Source: Usnea hakonensis
Lineage: Eukaryota; Ascomycota; Lecanoromycetes; Lecanorales; Parmeliaceae
NCBI GenBank assembly: GCA_013423325.1
Contig: BLJB01000094.1
Span: 1-64,000 of the forward strand
DNA length: 64,000 nucleotides
Direction of reading: 5' to 3'
The position numbers and the translations under genes were made by a program. The notes beneath the pieces were generated by a model, which made no database searches, had not been told where the DNA came from, and saw only the letters and a program-made list of their open reading frames with translations. This document shows positions 32,839-44,679 of this stretch, piece by piece; position 1 is the stretch's first letter, and each line of letters begins with the position of its first letter.

Positions 32839-35345
32839 GGTGGGTGGGGTTGTTGACTGCTTCTTGTTGTGCAATTTGGAGAAGAAGGAGGACGATGTTG
32901 GGAAGAGAAGATAGGGTCCATTGGAGAAAAAGGGTATATATAGTCGCCGCTGAAATTACTGATAATGATGCGATAGTAGTGCAGAAAATGCTTTTCAATC
33001 CAATCTTTGTCATGACGCACTTGGATTTGTCAGATGAAGTTTTCGGCAAAGTTTCCTCCTTCAGTTGGTTGTGGTGGATACAATCGCCATTTCAACCCCT
33101 TTCCTCAACCCATCAAATACGAAATCCTTATCTAATTACGGAGTACGTGAAGAGCAATTGTCCTGTGAGGCTTCGCGCACTTCCTATTACTTGGGACTTC
33201 TTTCGGATAATTTGTTAAGCCTCCGTGATGTGCCTCAGTGTCTCCACACACTCTCTGCGCATGTACCACACTATTATTTTCCTGATTACTCCTCCACACA
33301 TTACAGCGCCGCCATCCCTGGCGTCGTAAACCTTGCTATTGAGGTCGCATGGATCACCCACGCGTACTTCCGGGGAGGTTCGGACTTCCTCTAAAGATAT
33401 CAAAGACTTTGCTGCGGCACTCGCCGGCCTCTTTGAAGTGCTAATGCAATTGGGGACACTCTTCAAAATTGAGTAGGCTCAATGCCTTGTATTCGAAGAG
33501 ACCAGTTCTTTTTCCAACCCGTAAAGGATCCAACACTAAGCTAGAAGACGCTCTATCAATGCTTCGATGGCGACTTCAGGACTACGAAGCCGTCCGCGTC
33601 GCCTGGCATTTAACGTGGCTGGTGGCGAGTAAAGAGCATCGGCAGGCCGTTGAGGATCGTCATGTTTGAATGCAAGTATTCCACTACGCATCGTCTATGA
33701 ATGGACGTGCATACCTTGCCAGGACAGCCGACAACAGACACCTGTATTAAGCTCTCACTTGGAGACCTAGAAAAAGACTTTGAATTGTTCAGACTCTCTC
33801 TCTGTATCATTAAGAGCACAGAGAAGCCCATGAGATCGGTAGAAGCTTTGCTGAAAATCGTTATCAGCCTTCGGTAGAGTTGATATAGCATAGTTGTCCA
33901 TGGTGCAAAAGAAATGATAAGTGGCAATGTATCTTGGATCTCGATTGTCAACGGAAGGACACGGATAATCTTAGCAGTCGTTCCCCCACCACTGGGATCT
34001 GGCTAGTCGAAAGCGATAAACCCCAGATTTGATTGAACGGAAAAGATACTTCCAGCATAGTGCCACGGGATACCATGCGCTGGCAAGACAGTTCTCTCGT
34101 GCATGGTAATTCGTCGTTCTCAAGTCTGTTCTTACACCAAGCACCACAATCTCCTATGTATACTCGGGATACAAATATGATGGAGGACAGACAGTGTCGC
34201 GAACGTTGTCTAATCTGCCGAGGCATTACTTTGACCAAATAGAGGCCGTGCCTGCGGGAACTCTGCTTTTGTAACCGCATGCCGACGGACCGAAAAGACA
34301 GTAGTTTTCAGGTATCCACTTTCACTGATGAAGTAGCTGATACAGAGGGTTTGTCGAGTCTTTTTGGGTTCGAGTGCACTCGACGAATGTGCGGATGCTG
34401 TTGATCAGTCTCAGGGATCTAAAACCCGTATGATCAATCTTTGATGTATCATTTCTAGCTTTGCCCAGGTCTTTGTCACAGCTTGGCCACACGGATATCT
34501 GTCGCAAGTACTGAAACATTCTGTGGAAGCGATGATCTTTGCGCATGATTTGGACATGTGATATACATGGTCTGCAAAGTCGGGTAAGACTTTACCTGTG
34601 ACTCTGAAATATATGAACTAAAGATGTTGGCATTTGGTTGGACTAGGACGAAATGTGGTAGGTGTACGGTTATACAAAAAGTCTTTTTAAGCCATCACCC
34701 AACCTGAAGTCTTGTTCGCGAACCTCGTTCCTCCTCAATAACTCTCCTCATATATAGCGTCTCTGCCACGATCTTCATTGAAGGGGTGAAATTGGGCCCC
34801 TCTATTTTCATAGGTTTATAGTTGCCCACTATAATAGTTTGCGAGACTCCATCAGTAGCCCCTTATTGCGCACCAAACCCTCGTCAGCCGGGCAAGAATT
34901 GGAGATAGTGACTGTCTGGAGGGGAGTTTCTGGAGATCAATCAATGCCTTTTGAATATCCAGATACCTAGATTTCAACAATTTCAAGCAGTGCCCCTATG
35001 AGCTTGAAAGCGCCGTACGCATAATTGTAGTAAAATTAAAGTGAATGCTTCACCTGTAGAAAAGCTGCCTTTTCTGGAATGGTATTAGTCAGCAAATATT
35101 ATGCTAAGAGTCCTGCATTCATCTCACCCGTGTCAACTTCATCAATTTTCTTTCCAATCTGTCTAAGCTCGCAATTCTGAAAGTCCACTTGCTCGATCGG
35201 ATGCATGGAAGCCTCGACTAGCCCAGTGGAGAATACGACCCTTTGGCTTTAGCAGCATCTTCGTCACGCGTAAGGTGTGGAGCAGAGGCAATATCGGGCA
35301 GGTGTACTGTCATAGCAAAGAGCAGAAGAAGTGTCTAGTATCAAC
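32839..35345. other. Gene-poor stretch with a possible decayed fragment
   Basis: On the minus strand near 33475-33395 a frame reads HFKEAGECRSKVFDIF after a stop, preceded in the same frame by plausible coding (GLFEYKALSLLNFEEC). It looks like a remnant of a larger fungal protein, but I cannot assign the family. The remainder, 33670-35345, shows only short frames. Confidence 0.35.
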
Positions 35346-36348
35346 ATGACGACAGAGACATGTAAGAAAAGTATAGTCGTCGATATGGAAAGGAGTTTGC
35401 CGGCTCCAAAAGACAAAGAAGTCAACCAGACCGCAACCACAGCACCCTTCTTCCAGAACGATCTTTTGGATTGCTCCAGGTACGTCGGGCAGACTGTATA
35501 GCATTTTCGCAAAATCTCACAACTAATTCTTGACCAGCTGGACCAACAAGACTTTTCCATTCAAAGCTCTGCCAAGGGAGATCAGAGATGTGATCTACAA
35601 CTACGTCTTCCAATTCGATAGAATTGCCGCTAGCGCGTACCGCTGCTTTATTTCGATACCTACTACTGCTGAGAACACACAGTCAGGTTCTCGCTGCAAT
35701 CCTCAGACTATGCTAGCAGTTTTGTTGGTTGACCGCCAGACCTTTCGCGAAGCTGCTGAGCAGTTTTATGGCCACCGACTCTTCAGCATTGGCTCAAGTG
35801 TATACCCTCGCTCATCTATCCAATTCCTCAAGGGTATTGGAAAACGACGTATGGATCTGATTGGCAGTGTCAAGTACTCTGTAATGCTGTGCGGCGACAG
35901 CCACTGTGATGCTTCCGGCAAATGGCATCAAACCTTTTGGGAACTGCCAAAGACGCAGTGGCGCGCAACGTTTCGGTATCTGAGCCAGGCTCGTGGTCTA
36001 CGGACGCTCGAAATTGACCTGGGCGCGACAGCGTTAACGAGAAACGGTCTCACCCCCAATGAGTGGTCAGAGATGGAGACAAGTCTTGTGGGTATCAAGG
36101 GGAGAGTGGACCTCTGTCTGTGCAACGGTTGTCAAGTGTTTGTGAAAGACAATCCGGTGGAATGCGAAGGTATGACATGCATTATGGCTTCACACAAGAA
36201 TATTTGGACGTGCAAGCAAGGAGAGAGGGATTGGAGTCCCATGGAGAGCGTGTACACGTCTGAGTGGTATGGCAAGACGCCCGAAGGGGTGCTGAAGAGA
36301 TCGTATAAAGGTTTGAATGGCGAGTGTTCAGTCCAAAGAACTTTGTGA
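35346..36348 (+). CDS. 2EXR-like (F-box-like) fungal protein, 314 aa
   Basis: Exon 1 35346-35479, intron 35480-35537 (GTACGT donor, CAG acceptor) and exon 2 35538-36348 join to 315 codons including the stop. The segment FPFKALPREIRDVIYNYVF, followed by the QTMLAVLLVDRQTFREAAEQ stretch and FYGHRLFSIGS, is the hallmark of the large 2EXR/DUF7730 group of fungal proteins. These carry an F-box-like head and a helical body. Their role is not established; binding to Skp1-type adaptors is inferred only from the head. A Cys-rich stretch (LCLCNGCQVF and later cysteines) near residues 230-265 is unusual. The start ATG is the first in frame. Confidence 0.75.
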
Positions 36349-36692
36349 TGTTCTGGTGGCAAAATCAGCCCTCACCTCTCTCAGTTCTACTACAGTTCTA
36401 CGGCAACCGTTTATCAACTATGATGTTACCCTACGGCAGGACATACTGAGGGAAGTAAAGTGAGGATCCTGTTACATGATCGACAATTATTTGCTAATCG
36501 ACTCCACTCAGAGAACAATTGGCGTGCCAGCGCACAAGTAACACTTGGAGGTCAGCGGCCCTCAGACAACAGCAGTATTAGATTGCGCTTTCCTCTCAAT
36601 CTATATAGTTGTCAGTGGCCCATCAAATCCTGCTAGAACAAATTCCCTTTCCCTCCACGCCTAACGATTTCGACCCTCTGTCCTTCCAACGA
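36349..36692. other. Short intergenic region
   Basis: No feature seen. The plus strand becomes T- and C-rich toward 36650. Confidence 0.4.
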
Positions 36693-37460
36693 TCACATCG
36701 ATCCTTCGCCGCTTATTTCCTTCAACCCATCAACACAGTAGAAGCCCTCAATTCTCCAAGGTAGTCTCACCTCAATCAACCCCTCGCGCCCCGCCTCCAA
36801 ACCAAAACACATCTCCTTCCTCCCTATCATGGATGGATCTAGCCAGTTCTCATACTTACTATGGAAAGGGAAGAGCTGTTCACCAACGACGGCTATATCC
36901 TCCATTCCTACTTCTTCGAGCGCCCTGGTAATATCTGCATCTCTATGATTCATTTTTTTCAGTCCTTCATGGGCAGAGGTAGATGAGTGTTTAGCCGTAT
37001 CCGCGGAGCAGTCGGTGCCACGTTTCTCCATATCATTAATAAGTAGAGTACCGTTCTCGTCGACAAGATTAATCATGACATCCAGAAATCTCACGTATAG
37101 CTTAGTCTTCACATGCTCAGTGACCCTTTCGTAGATGCAGAACTCAACCGCGAGCTGTGGATTGATGAGCAATGTCCCTGAACTCACAGGAGAAGACATA
37201 CACATACAGCCAGCATACCAAACCCTTAAACAACCCATCGCGCTCTTCACTTCCATACCCCTTTCCTTCTCGGAGAGGAGAGAAAAAAGAGGTGTCAAAT
37301 CCCCCCACACCGCCCTCCCTTTCGCCCTTGAGTTTCTCTTTCCTAACCTCTCAACTTCCGATTCCACTACCCCGCAAGATCTCCCACTCGCAATACAGTC
37401 CATGACACATGCATCGAGAGCCTCTCGCCCACCAACCCACACCCCGTCTCCAAACCTCAA
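36693..37460 (-). CDS. Uncertain: possible degraded methyltransferase-like gene
   Basis: The frame is open for about 255 codons. Its second half (MINLVDENGTLLINDMEKRG, then HRDADITRALEEVGMEDIAV) resembles the C-terminal half of small fungal SAM-dependent methyltransferases: a strand, a charged loop, then an E-I-x-x-A-L-E-x-x-G helix. The N-terminal SAM-binding half is not recognisable. A possible GTATGC...CACAG intron near 37219-37156 does not give a clean join. The plus strand here is pyrimidine-rich, so an open frame may partly be due to composition. Treat as a fragment or pseudogene. Confidence 0.3.
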   Translation of the reverse strand: MRFGDGVWVGGREALDACVMDCIASGRSCGVVESEVERLGKRNSRAKGRAVWGDLTPLFSLLSEKERGMEVKSAMGCLRVWYAGCMCMSSPVSSGTLLINPQLAVEFCIYERVTEHVKTKLYVRFLDVMINLVDENGTLLINDMEKRGTDCSADTAKHSSTSAHEGLKKMNHRDADITRALEEVGMEDIAVVGEQLFPFHSKYENWLDPSMIGRKEMCFGLEAGREGLIEVRLPWRIEGFYCVDGLKEISGEGSM

Positions 37461-39139
37461 GTCCTACAACCGAGCACGCCAGTGACATACCAGCACCGTA
37501 GTCCCAAACCTCTCCCCCTTCCCTTCCATATACTCCCCCCCCCATTTCCGCACCACGCAGCTACTCCCAAGCCCCTTCCCTTCTCAGCTCTCCCCACCAC
37601 CACCGCAATGATCCTAGCCGCAAACCCCCAACTCTATCTCTCTTTCACTGTCAAAAACCCCTGTGATAAATCCTGCCACTCCGCATTAAACACAGCGGTT
37701 GCATGCCATGTGAAGCACAGAGCGCCGTAGATATCTTATCTGACTATTGGCGAAGTAGCGTACCTTGGTGTCTACATAAGGTGCTGGACTTGGGGATAAG
37801 GGGGTGTGATGTATCATTCTCTTACGAATCTAGGCTTTGATGGATACTTGGGGAAAAAGGGGGTGATGGACAGTAATGCTATTCTTGGGATGATGGCGGA
37901 TTTGGAGGGTTGAAATGCATTGATCTGTTGGTTGAAGGTTTTTCTCTGGTTCCAGACGACTTTGTCAATTTGATTTTGGGGAGAGAGAAAGTTGACGCAT
38001 GCAGGGGTTGTTATATATGAGCAGAGTGTCGATATTGTGAGGTTGTCATCTCCCTTGTGGCAATGGTCGTCTTAGTGGGCAGCTCGACTGTCAGAAAGGG
38101 AGTCATAGGTGGTGAGATTGGAACGTGTGGTTAGTGGGAGTTGGGAGCTTGGTTGGAGGATGGGGGGTGATGAGGGTATATTTGGGTTAAGGGTAGTATG
38201 CAATGGATGGCATGTTGGGTTTTCAAGGAGTGGGTGGCATGGTTGTTAGATAGATAGTCGTTTGATCTTCTTATCATTTTCACTGATAAGAGGGTGGATC
38301 CTATCTAGGATGAGGATAAAGTATGTCACCTGATCGATGTTGAGATTTTAGGACTCTTTTGTCGAGGGTAGATGCTATTTTCTATGATTTTTTTCCGCCG
38401 TCTCCAGCATGTCCATACAGTTAAAAGGTGGTTGGCTCGCTGATGACCGTCAATGCTGATACTAAGCCCAAATCTCACCCTGCCACAATCTCATATTCGG
38501 ATTGCATTTTTCGCGGTCACGACTGGGAAAAGGAATCTTGCTGGCCTTCCTGGCTGTACAACATAGTGGCTTTGGTGGCCCAGCTAACAACGGTGGGAGC
38601 GACCGGTGGAGCCCCGGAGCGAGTGTTCATGGCCATGGCGACGACGAGGGTGGTTTGTTTAGTATAATGGAAGTGTTTTGGTATATGGAAGGCTAATGAC
38701 GTGTATAGGAAGCTTGCTAAGTGGATAATAGTGTTAGGTAGGACGCGGAAAAAGACTGCAATGCAATGAAGGAGACTCTGAAAGAGACGAATCGACTGAA
38801 GAGCCATTGCCAGTGCAAATCACCCTAATTATGCACTCCTGAGAGGGAACAGTCTCCTGATTCTCTTGCCATGGCCATGGCCACCGAATCCATGCACCGA
38901 AACAACACCGAAACGAGTCATGCGATATGCGATATCCGAAATCACTAACCCCCAGTCCTACTATGGTGATCCATTCCCACTCCTTGCTATGAAGGAAACT
39001 AGTAACGCCAGTAGCACGACTAATCCCAATGCTCAAATAGAATTCTTTTCAGCAGTCCGAAGTAAATCTCTGTTCAGCGAGGGTCTTTCTTCTGATCAGA
39101 GACCGATTTGTTTCTAAGATGGTAGTTGACATGCCTGGC
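37461..39139. other. Intergenic, T/G-rich
   Basis: From 37740 to 38260 the plus strand is T/G-rich with many GGGG runs. No coding sequence is supported. Confidence 0.4.
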
Positions 39140-41007
39140 TCACAATCTTCGAGCTGAAAGTTCCTTCTTTCTCATAATAGGCCTCATCGCCTGATGAAGA
39201 CCCTCCAGATTGCTTGCCCTCTCTTTGTTGTCAAATAGGATGTGAATTTCTCGTGACTCATCCTCATTTAGAGAACGAAATCTGTCAACAATCGCGTCGA
39301 TTGTTGCAGCACGAGCGGGTTTATCTATGAAGCTAGGAGCGTGCGCACTGGGCTGAAGCTTTCCTAGGTTTTTGAAAAGTAGGAGGACGTCCTTTCCTAC
39401 TAGCCACGGTTTCTTGCAAGTGCGGACGAAGCGTTGCAAGGTCTCTTCCCATCCTTCCATATTGGAGCCGTCAACGAGGTCAGAGTTGTAAATGGCGAGA
39501 TCTACCATGAAGAATATGGCGTCCAGCTGTTCACATTCGTACCTCAGGTCTCTGGGCGGATCTGCGGGAGGAATCCACAACGAAGCTTTGTGAGGGGTCC
39601 ACTTTATGAATGTGTAAGTTTGTGAGCTCATCGAATCTGGTAAAGTGGCCGAATCGAAGGCCTCTGTCCTGATTATTAGAGACATTGCAGCGTCTTCGAA
39701 AGTTGGTATATAGTCTGCGATGGCTATCCGAGTGATTGAGTCGAGAAAGCTGCAGAAAAGAGGAATTTAGCACCATGGTGGAAAAAACAGACATTTGTCT
39801 CTACAATGAAGTACTTACTAGGTAGCTGAAGGGTGGGCTGTGCTTTCTACGTTGTCTCGATAGCATCTTCTCACTTCGTCATCATTCCACAAAAATACAA
39901 GCGCTTGCATAAGCTCTTCTGATGTCTCCTTTCCTTTTTTCTTTTCGTCAGATGACAATTGACAGGTCTCTTGTTCAAGGAATGTTTTGATGTTTGAGGT
40001 TTCCATGGACAAGTGTAGCTCTGCCATCCTGTTCAAAGTGGTGTTCGTGGTATCCAATACAATCTGGTAGATGTGATCTCGACGAATTTGAGGGTCGTAG
40101 TATCCCTCACAGAATACGCTCACAACATCCGGTAGCTTACTACCCGTGACTAGAATTCTGACGTTGATGACCTAGATTTATTTCCAGAGTCAGACTTCTG
40201 AGGGGCCTATTGGCCTATGGGTGCGTACCTTTGAGAGGTCTACTGGTCCTCCCCTGGCTTTCTTGCCCCTCCCAAGAGCCCCTCTAATCAGTGATGCCCA
40301 TTGTCGATGGTAGACTTTTGTCGCGGTTATTTCTGCATCGAAACCAAAGGAAACGTCGAGCAGGCTAGATCGTTCCGTTGCTGCGTATGAACTGTGGAAT
40401 GATGCAGAATCTCTCAAAGCAAACAAAGAGGGCGAGTCACCCTTGGCTAGTTGAAGTAGCTCTCTATTTCCCTGGGCCTGCAACAGAGAATTTTGTCCAG
40501 ACAAAGATCGGCTTAAGACACAGCGTGAGTCCTGGCCTGAAAGGCATCACTCTCGGACAGCAATATTGCTTACCAATTTATGACTGTGAGGAGCAAATTG
40601 AGTGCCGTTGATTGGTTGGCCAAATGAGCAGCGAATTCCTTGACAGTGACGTCTTGTAGTGCAATCTTGATCTTACTCTCGAAGGAGAGAATATTGTTGT
40701 CGCTCCAGTCTAGCTCATTCAGTTTCCCGTCTATAAACGAGAGCAGGATCTCGCAGCTCTCAAGGGATGCCGCCAGATCTATAATCAGTTGATAGTGCTG
40801 ATTTGCGTTTGGGCTCGCTGTGATCCATTCTTCGATCTGGTTCAAGGCCGCTCGAAGTGTCATCAATTGGCTTATGAGAAGGTTGATCGTCAAGTCTGCT
40901 GCTTTCCATCGCCGTTGCAAGGCGCGCAATGCGCTGATACTTCTGGCGGCAACATCAATCAATCCAATCACTGAGCCCGCAAGACCTACTGCCGAAACCA
41001 GATCCAT
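39140..41007 (-). CDS. Degenerate G-alpha-like protein with fungal NACHT-type N-terminal domain
   Basis: Four exons, 41007-40574, 40511-40229, 40171-39819 and 39749-39140, join to 559 aa. Residues 1-145 (MDLVSAVGLAGSVIGLIDVA onward) are the helical N-terminal domain common to fungal NLR-type proteins (PigL/fungal_N group). After a linker, residues 240-559 follow the heterotrimeric G-alpha layout: DHIYQIVLDTTNTTLNRMAE, ALVFLWNDDEVRRCYRDN and FLDSITRIAIADYIPTFEDA. Every nucleotide motif is lost: the P-loop reads LVTGSKLPDVVS without GKS, the DVGGQ site is replaced near FIKWTPHKA, and NKxD is KNLGKL. It is probably a pseudo-GTPase acting as scaffold or sensor; role unknown. Confidence 0.8.
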
Positions 41008-42213
41008 GAGGCCAATGGTATTGCGATGTTCTCAGTCCTAGGAACGGGTGAAAGATGTTTAGGGGAGAGCATACGGCATAGCGCCACCATGTGGCGTTGG
41101 CAGTCTGGAACCCTGCGGCCCATTGACATGGCCTATTGTAGAGTAGATTTGGAAGTGATCTGTCGATGACTAAGCACTTTTACTGCGTTATGAGATCATT
41201 GATACTTTAGATACAACATAGTCGCAGCATTCAAGCTGTTGGTCACATATCAATCATCGGGCATGCCGAAGAGAACGGACGGAGGGAACTTTGGTCCAGG
41301 CATACAGCGCTCGCATCTCTCCATGTAACGAGGATATGTCTTTAGCTGTCTCTGGGCGGCGTTTCGGAGTTCTATTTTGTTTGAGTGGGGCCTTTTCATT
41401 CCGAAATATGGGCCGACGCGAGCCATTGCCACGCATAGGGTAGATGCAGCACGCATAATAAGCAAGATTTGTCTAGGTTTGAGTACAGCATACCTTACTT
41501 TTGTCACCAAAGCACGAATTTAACATTAATCTTAGCGGAGGCTTCATGAAACATATACCTAGGTATGTAGCTAATTTCAACTACATGGCCTGACCATTGA
41601 TCATACCAGTCTTGGAGATGCACCGCGCTTCAAGAATTAGGATACTCTACTTGGATTCATTTTGCTGACAGCAATTCAAAAAGCCTATGAGATGGTAGTG
41701 CTGAAAGCCAGATGGAACTTCTCAAAAGAGAAGGTGGGGAGCAAGTGGCCTAAGACTAAAATAGAAAGCAATTCGGCGCTAGAGAACCCATTCTATCTTG
41801 TTGCAGCTTCCGAGCCTCTCCGATTACAAATTCTATCAACTCACCCTCTTGGAATACCCCTGCTCATAAACACAAAGAACAGTCTTGCCAATTGACCAAT
41901 GCTGTCTATTTAAAGGCAATATGCATACTATCCGTAGCTGTCATGGTGGGGCCCACTACCACAGATCCTTGACACTTAAAAGCTCCAGAGGCCCCACCCT
42001 TTCCCGCATACTCAGCTCAGCCGCTTAAGCATATCGCTGTGTAAGCACTCCTTGAATCACCGAAACATACCAATCTCTGTAGACTAACACGGCCTAGACC
42101 TTACTGATAGCCAGCACTTGCCACACCGTTGCCGTTTCAAGACCTAGATCATCACTTTTACCCACCAGGAACCCCACCTTATCTCTTAGATACGTTTGAT
42201 TACTGTATCTGAC
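41008..42213. other. Intergenic
   Basis: Between the pseudo-G-alpha gene and the Zn2Cys6 gene, which are divergently transcribed. A minus-strand frame of 86 codons at 41250-41510 is basic and without features. A weak plus-strand frame at 41662-41895 is also unsupported. Confidence 0.4.
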
Positions 42214-43967
42214 ATGGTATTCCGCGGCAAGCCATCGAAAGCGTGTCATAGTTGCAGGGAACGTCGGCTGAAAGTAGGACATGCTGCACTATGCTTCTTG
42301 ATACCCACACACACGCGCTCCCGAGACTCCGAAGTGCTTACTGATTTAGGTCATAGTGTGACTTGGTCCGACCAAAATGTACCCAATGTTTTCGGGCCCA
42401 ACGAGACTGTCCCGGCTATCCCCCGCCACCGAATGATCGATTCCTCGATCAAACGGCTGAAGTCATTGCCAAAGCTCGATTTGCCGGAAGTGCTAAAACT
42501 TTGCTAGTGCGATCCAATCGCGCAATGATTACAGAGGTTCCCCGTAGTCTCTCACAGCCACTTGAGGCTCGAGCAACAAGCTTCTTTCTTTCAAAATACG
42601 TCCAAGGTAGCAGCTTCGAATACTTGCCCGGACTCTACAGTCCTTCTGGTCAAGAAGAACATCTTTCCGCAAGCGTCGAAGCGGTAGGACTCGCTAGTCT
42701 TGCAAATGAGCTCGATTCAATAGAAGTCCATAAAGAATCCAAAGCACGTTATATACGTGCGATCCAAGCAACGAACGTGGCGTTGCGATGTCCGGTTGGC
42801 GCGATTAAAGATTGTACTTTGATTTCAGTTCTACTTCTCGGCCTTTTTGAGGCCATCACGCGCAGAACGCAGCAGACCTTACACTCATGGGAGGAGCACG
42901 TCAAAGGGGCTTTGGAGCTTATAAAAATCCGGGGCCATCAGCAGGTGGACACTCACCTCGGCCTTCAGCTACTCAAACAAGCGTCTAGAGGTGCAGTGGT
43001 CAGCGCCGTTCGAAGCAAGGTCGAAATACCTGCTCATATCATCTCCCTTATCACCGCCGGATTCCAATCTGCGACTCAGGACGACCCGTCATGGAGCTTC
43101 GCAGTTGTCCATTTCCGCTTTACTAACCTTCTCGCGGCGACCAATGCCGGAAAATTATCAGACCCAGACGTGATTATCACGGCTGCAATGGATGTAGACC
43201 GCGAGCTTGTGGCTTGGTCAAGAGCATTGCCGCCGTCATGGCATTATGAAGTTGTTCATGCGGAACAAGTCCCTTCCGAATCGACTTACGAAGGATACTA
43301 TCACCTCTACCTTAACCACAACATTGCTGAGACGATGAACGCTTGGCGTATGACTCGAATGCAGGTCAACCGGATCATCGCGGGACAAATCCTTCGGCAA
43401 AATACCATGCCCATCCGCGTGCAAGACAACGCCGCTCTCATGGGCGAAGCTCAATCAAACATGAGACTTATGGCTTCCGAGATATGCGCTACTGTCCCAC
43501 AGTACGTCGAGCTCCCGGATAGAGTTTCCACATCTGGGTCCACAACAACTGGGTCCACAAAACAACATGCACCTCTTCCCCCCTATGATACTCCTAAACA
43601 CGAAAAGTGGAACTATAGATCCGGCTTTACTCATACGACCCAGAGCTATGGCATCATCTGGCCTTTGATGGTAGTTGCTTCCTGCCCCAGTCCCGATAGT
43701 ACTCGTCCCGCGTGGATTATCAACCGGCTGCAGTACATCGGCCGCCATATGAAAAATCCACAGGCATTATTGGCATTTGATATCCTTGAAGGAAAGCGCG
43801 AAATCGGCGAACTGTGCATATTTCTGAGAAAAGGTATATTGCATTGCGCTGACTTATTGAAACAGGAGATATATGTGTCACCTGTTATGAATCCCACCCC
43901 CCTTCTTCGAACTACAACTATCAACTGCCGACTGTTTCACACAGACGAACAATCCATGACATCGTGA
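42214..43967 (+). CDS. Zn(II)2Cys6 transcription factor, 556 aa
   Basis: Exon 1 42214-42273, intron 42274-42356 (donor GTAGGA, acceptor CATAG) and exon 2 42357-43967 join in whole codons. The splice completes the binuclear zinc cluster: Cys11, 14, 21, 28, 31 and 38, in the spacing C-x2-C-x6-C-x6-C-x2-C-x6-C, with basic residues RERRLK between the first knuckles. Residues 70-520 are the helical fungal-specific regulatory domain (for example LISVLLLGLFEAITRR, HSWEEHVKGALELIKIRG). The first ATG in frame is used. Targets cannot be told from sequence. Its divergent neighbour is the pseudo-G-alpha gene. Confidence 0.9.
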
Positions 43968-44587
43968 GGCTTATTACTACTCGAACAGATCCTCCCGGCT
44001 GAAAGTGTGCAGAATTCAGCAAGAATTAATCCTAAGGTTTACTGCTGGTCCTTATACGGCATACCTGACAGCTCATTCGTCCACTTCCTATTAATCTGCA
44101 CTCATCACTTTCAAAAGCTATCATATATTATACTATCAATGTCTGAGGCGCTGAGGAGTCAAAGTCTGTCATTTACCTGTTGCGCTTCCCATGAATTTAC
44201 GATGTTATGAAAATCATCTGGCATCCATCGGAATGAATGGCTCCGTATTCAAAGATGACCTTTTCTTGGACTCCAAGCAAAGTTCCAATCGCAGATTCAT
44301 ATAACCCGTCCTCAAGTGCATGCAGAAATGGTCTGTACCGCCTAGAACTCCCCACACAAACAAAGACCACCCCTTATCCCATCAAAACAACTACCCTCCA
44401 CCCCTACCCTCCACCCCAGCCTCCCACACCCCCTTTCCCACCATATCTCCTCCCCACCCAACCCCATCCTCTTCCACCCTCATCTCCCCCTCTCATCCCC
44501 ACCAACATCACCAAAAGCTCCCTCCCTCCCATAACCCCACCACGATCATCCGCAAAACAACACACCATTCCTACCACCCAGTCATCC
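43968..44587. other. Intergenic with C-rich tract
   Basis: From about 44340 to 44575 the plus strand is almost only C, A and T (CCACCCC, CTCCCC). The open frame across it is a composition effect. Confidence 0.45.
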
Positions 44588-44679
44588 TATCCCATGGATT
44601 GGCAAACCTGGTTCAATAAAGGCTTGGCATTCCCCCACCAAAAAAAAACACCAAATCCACCAAATCTATCTACATGGAA

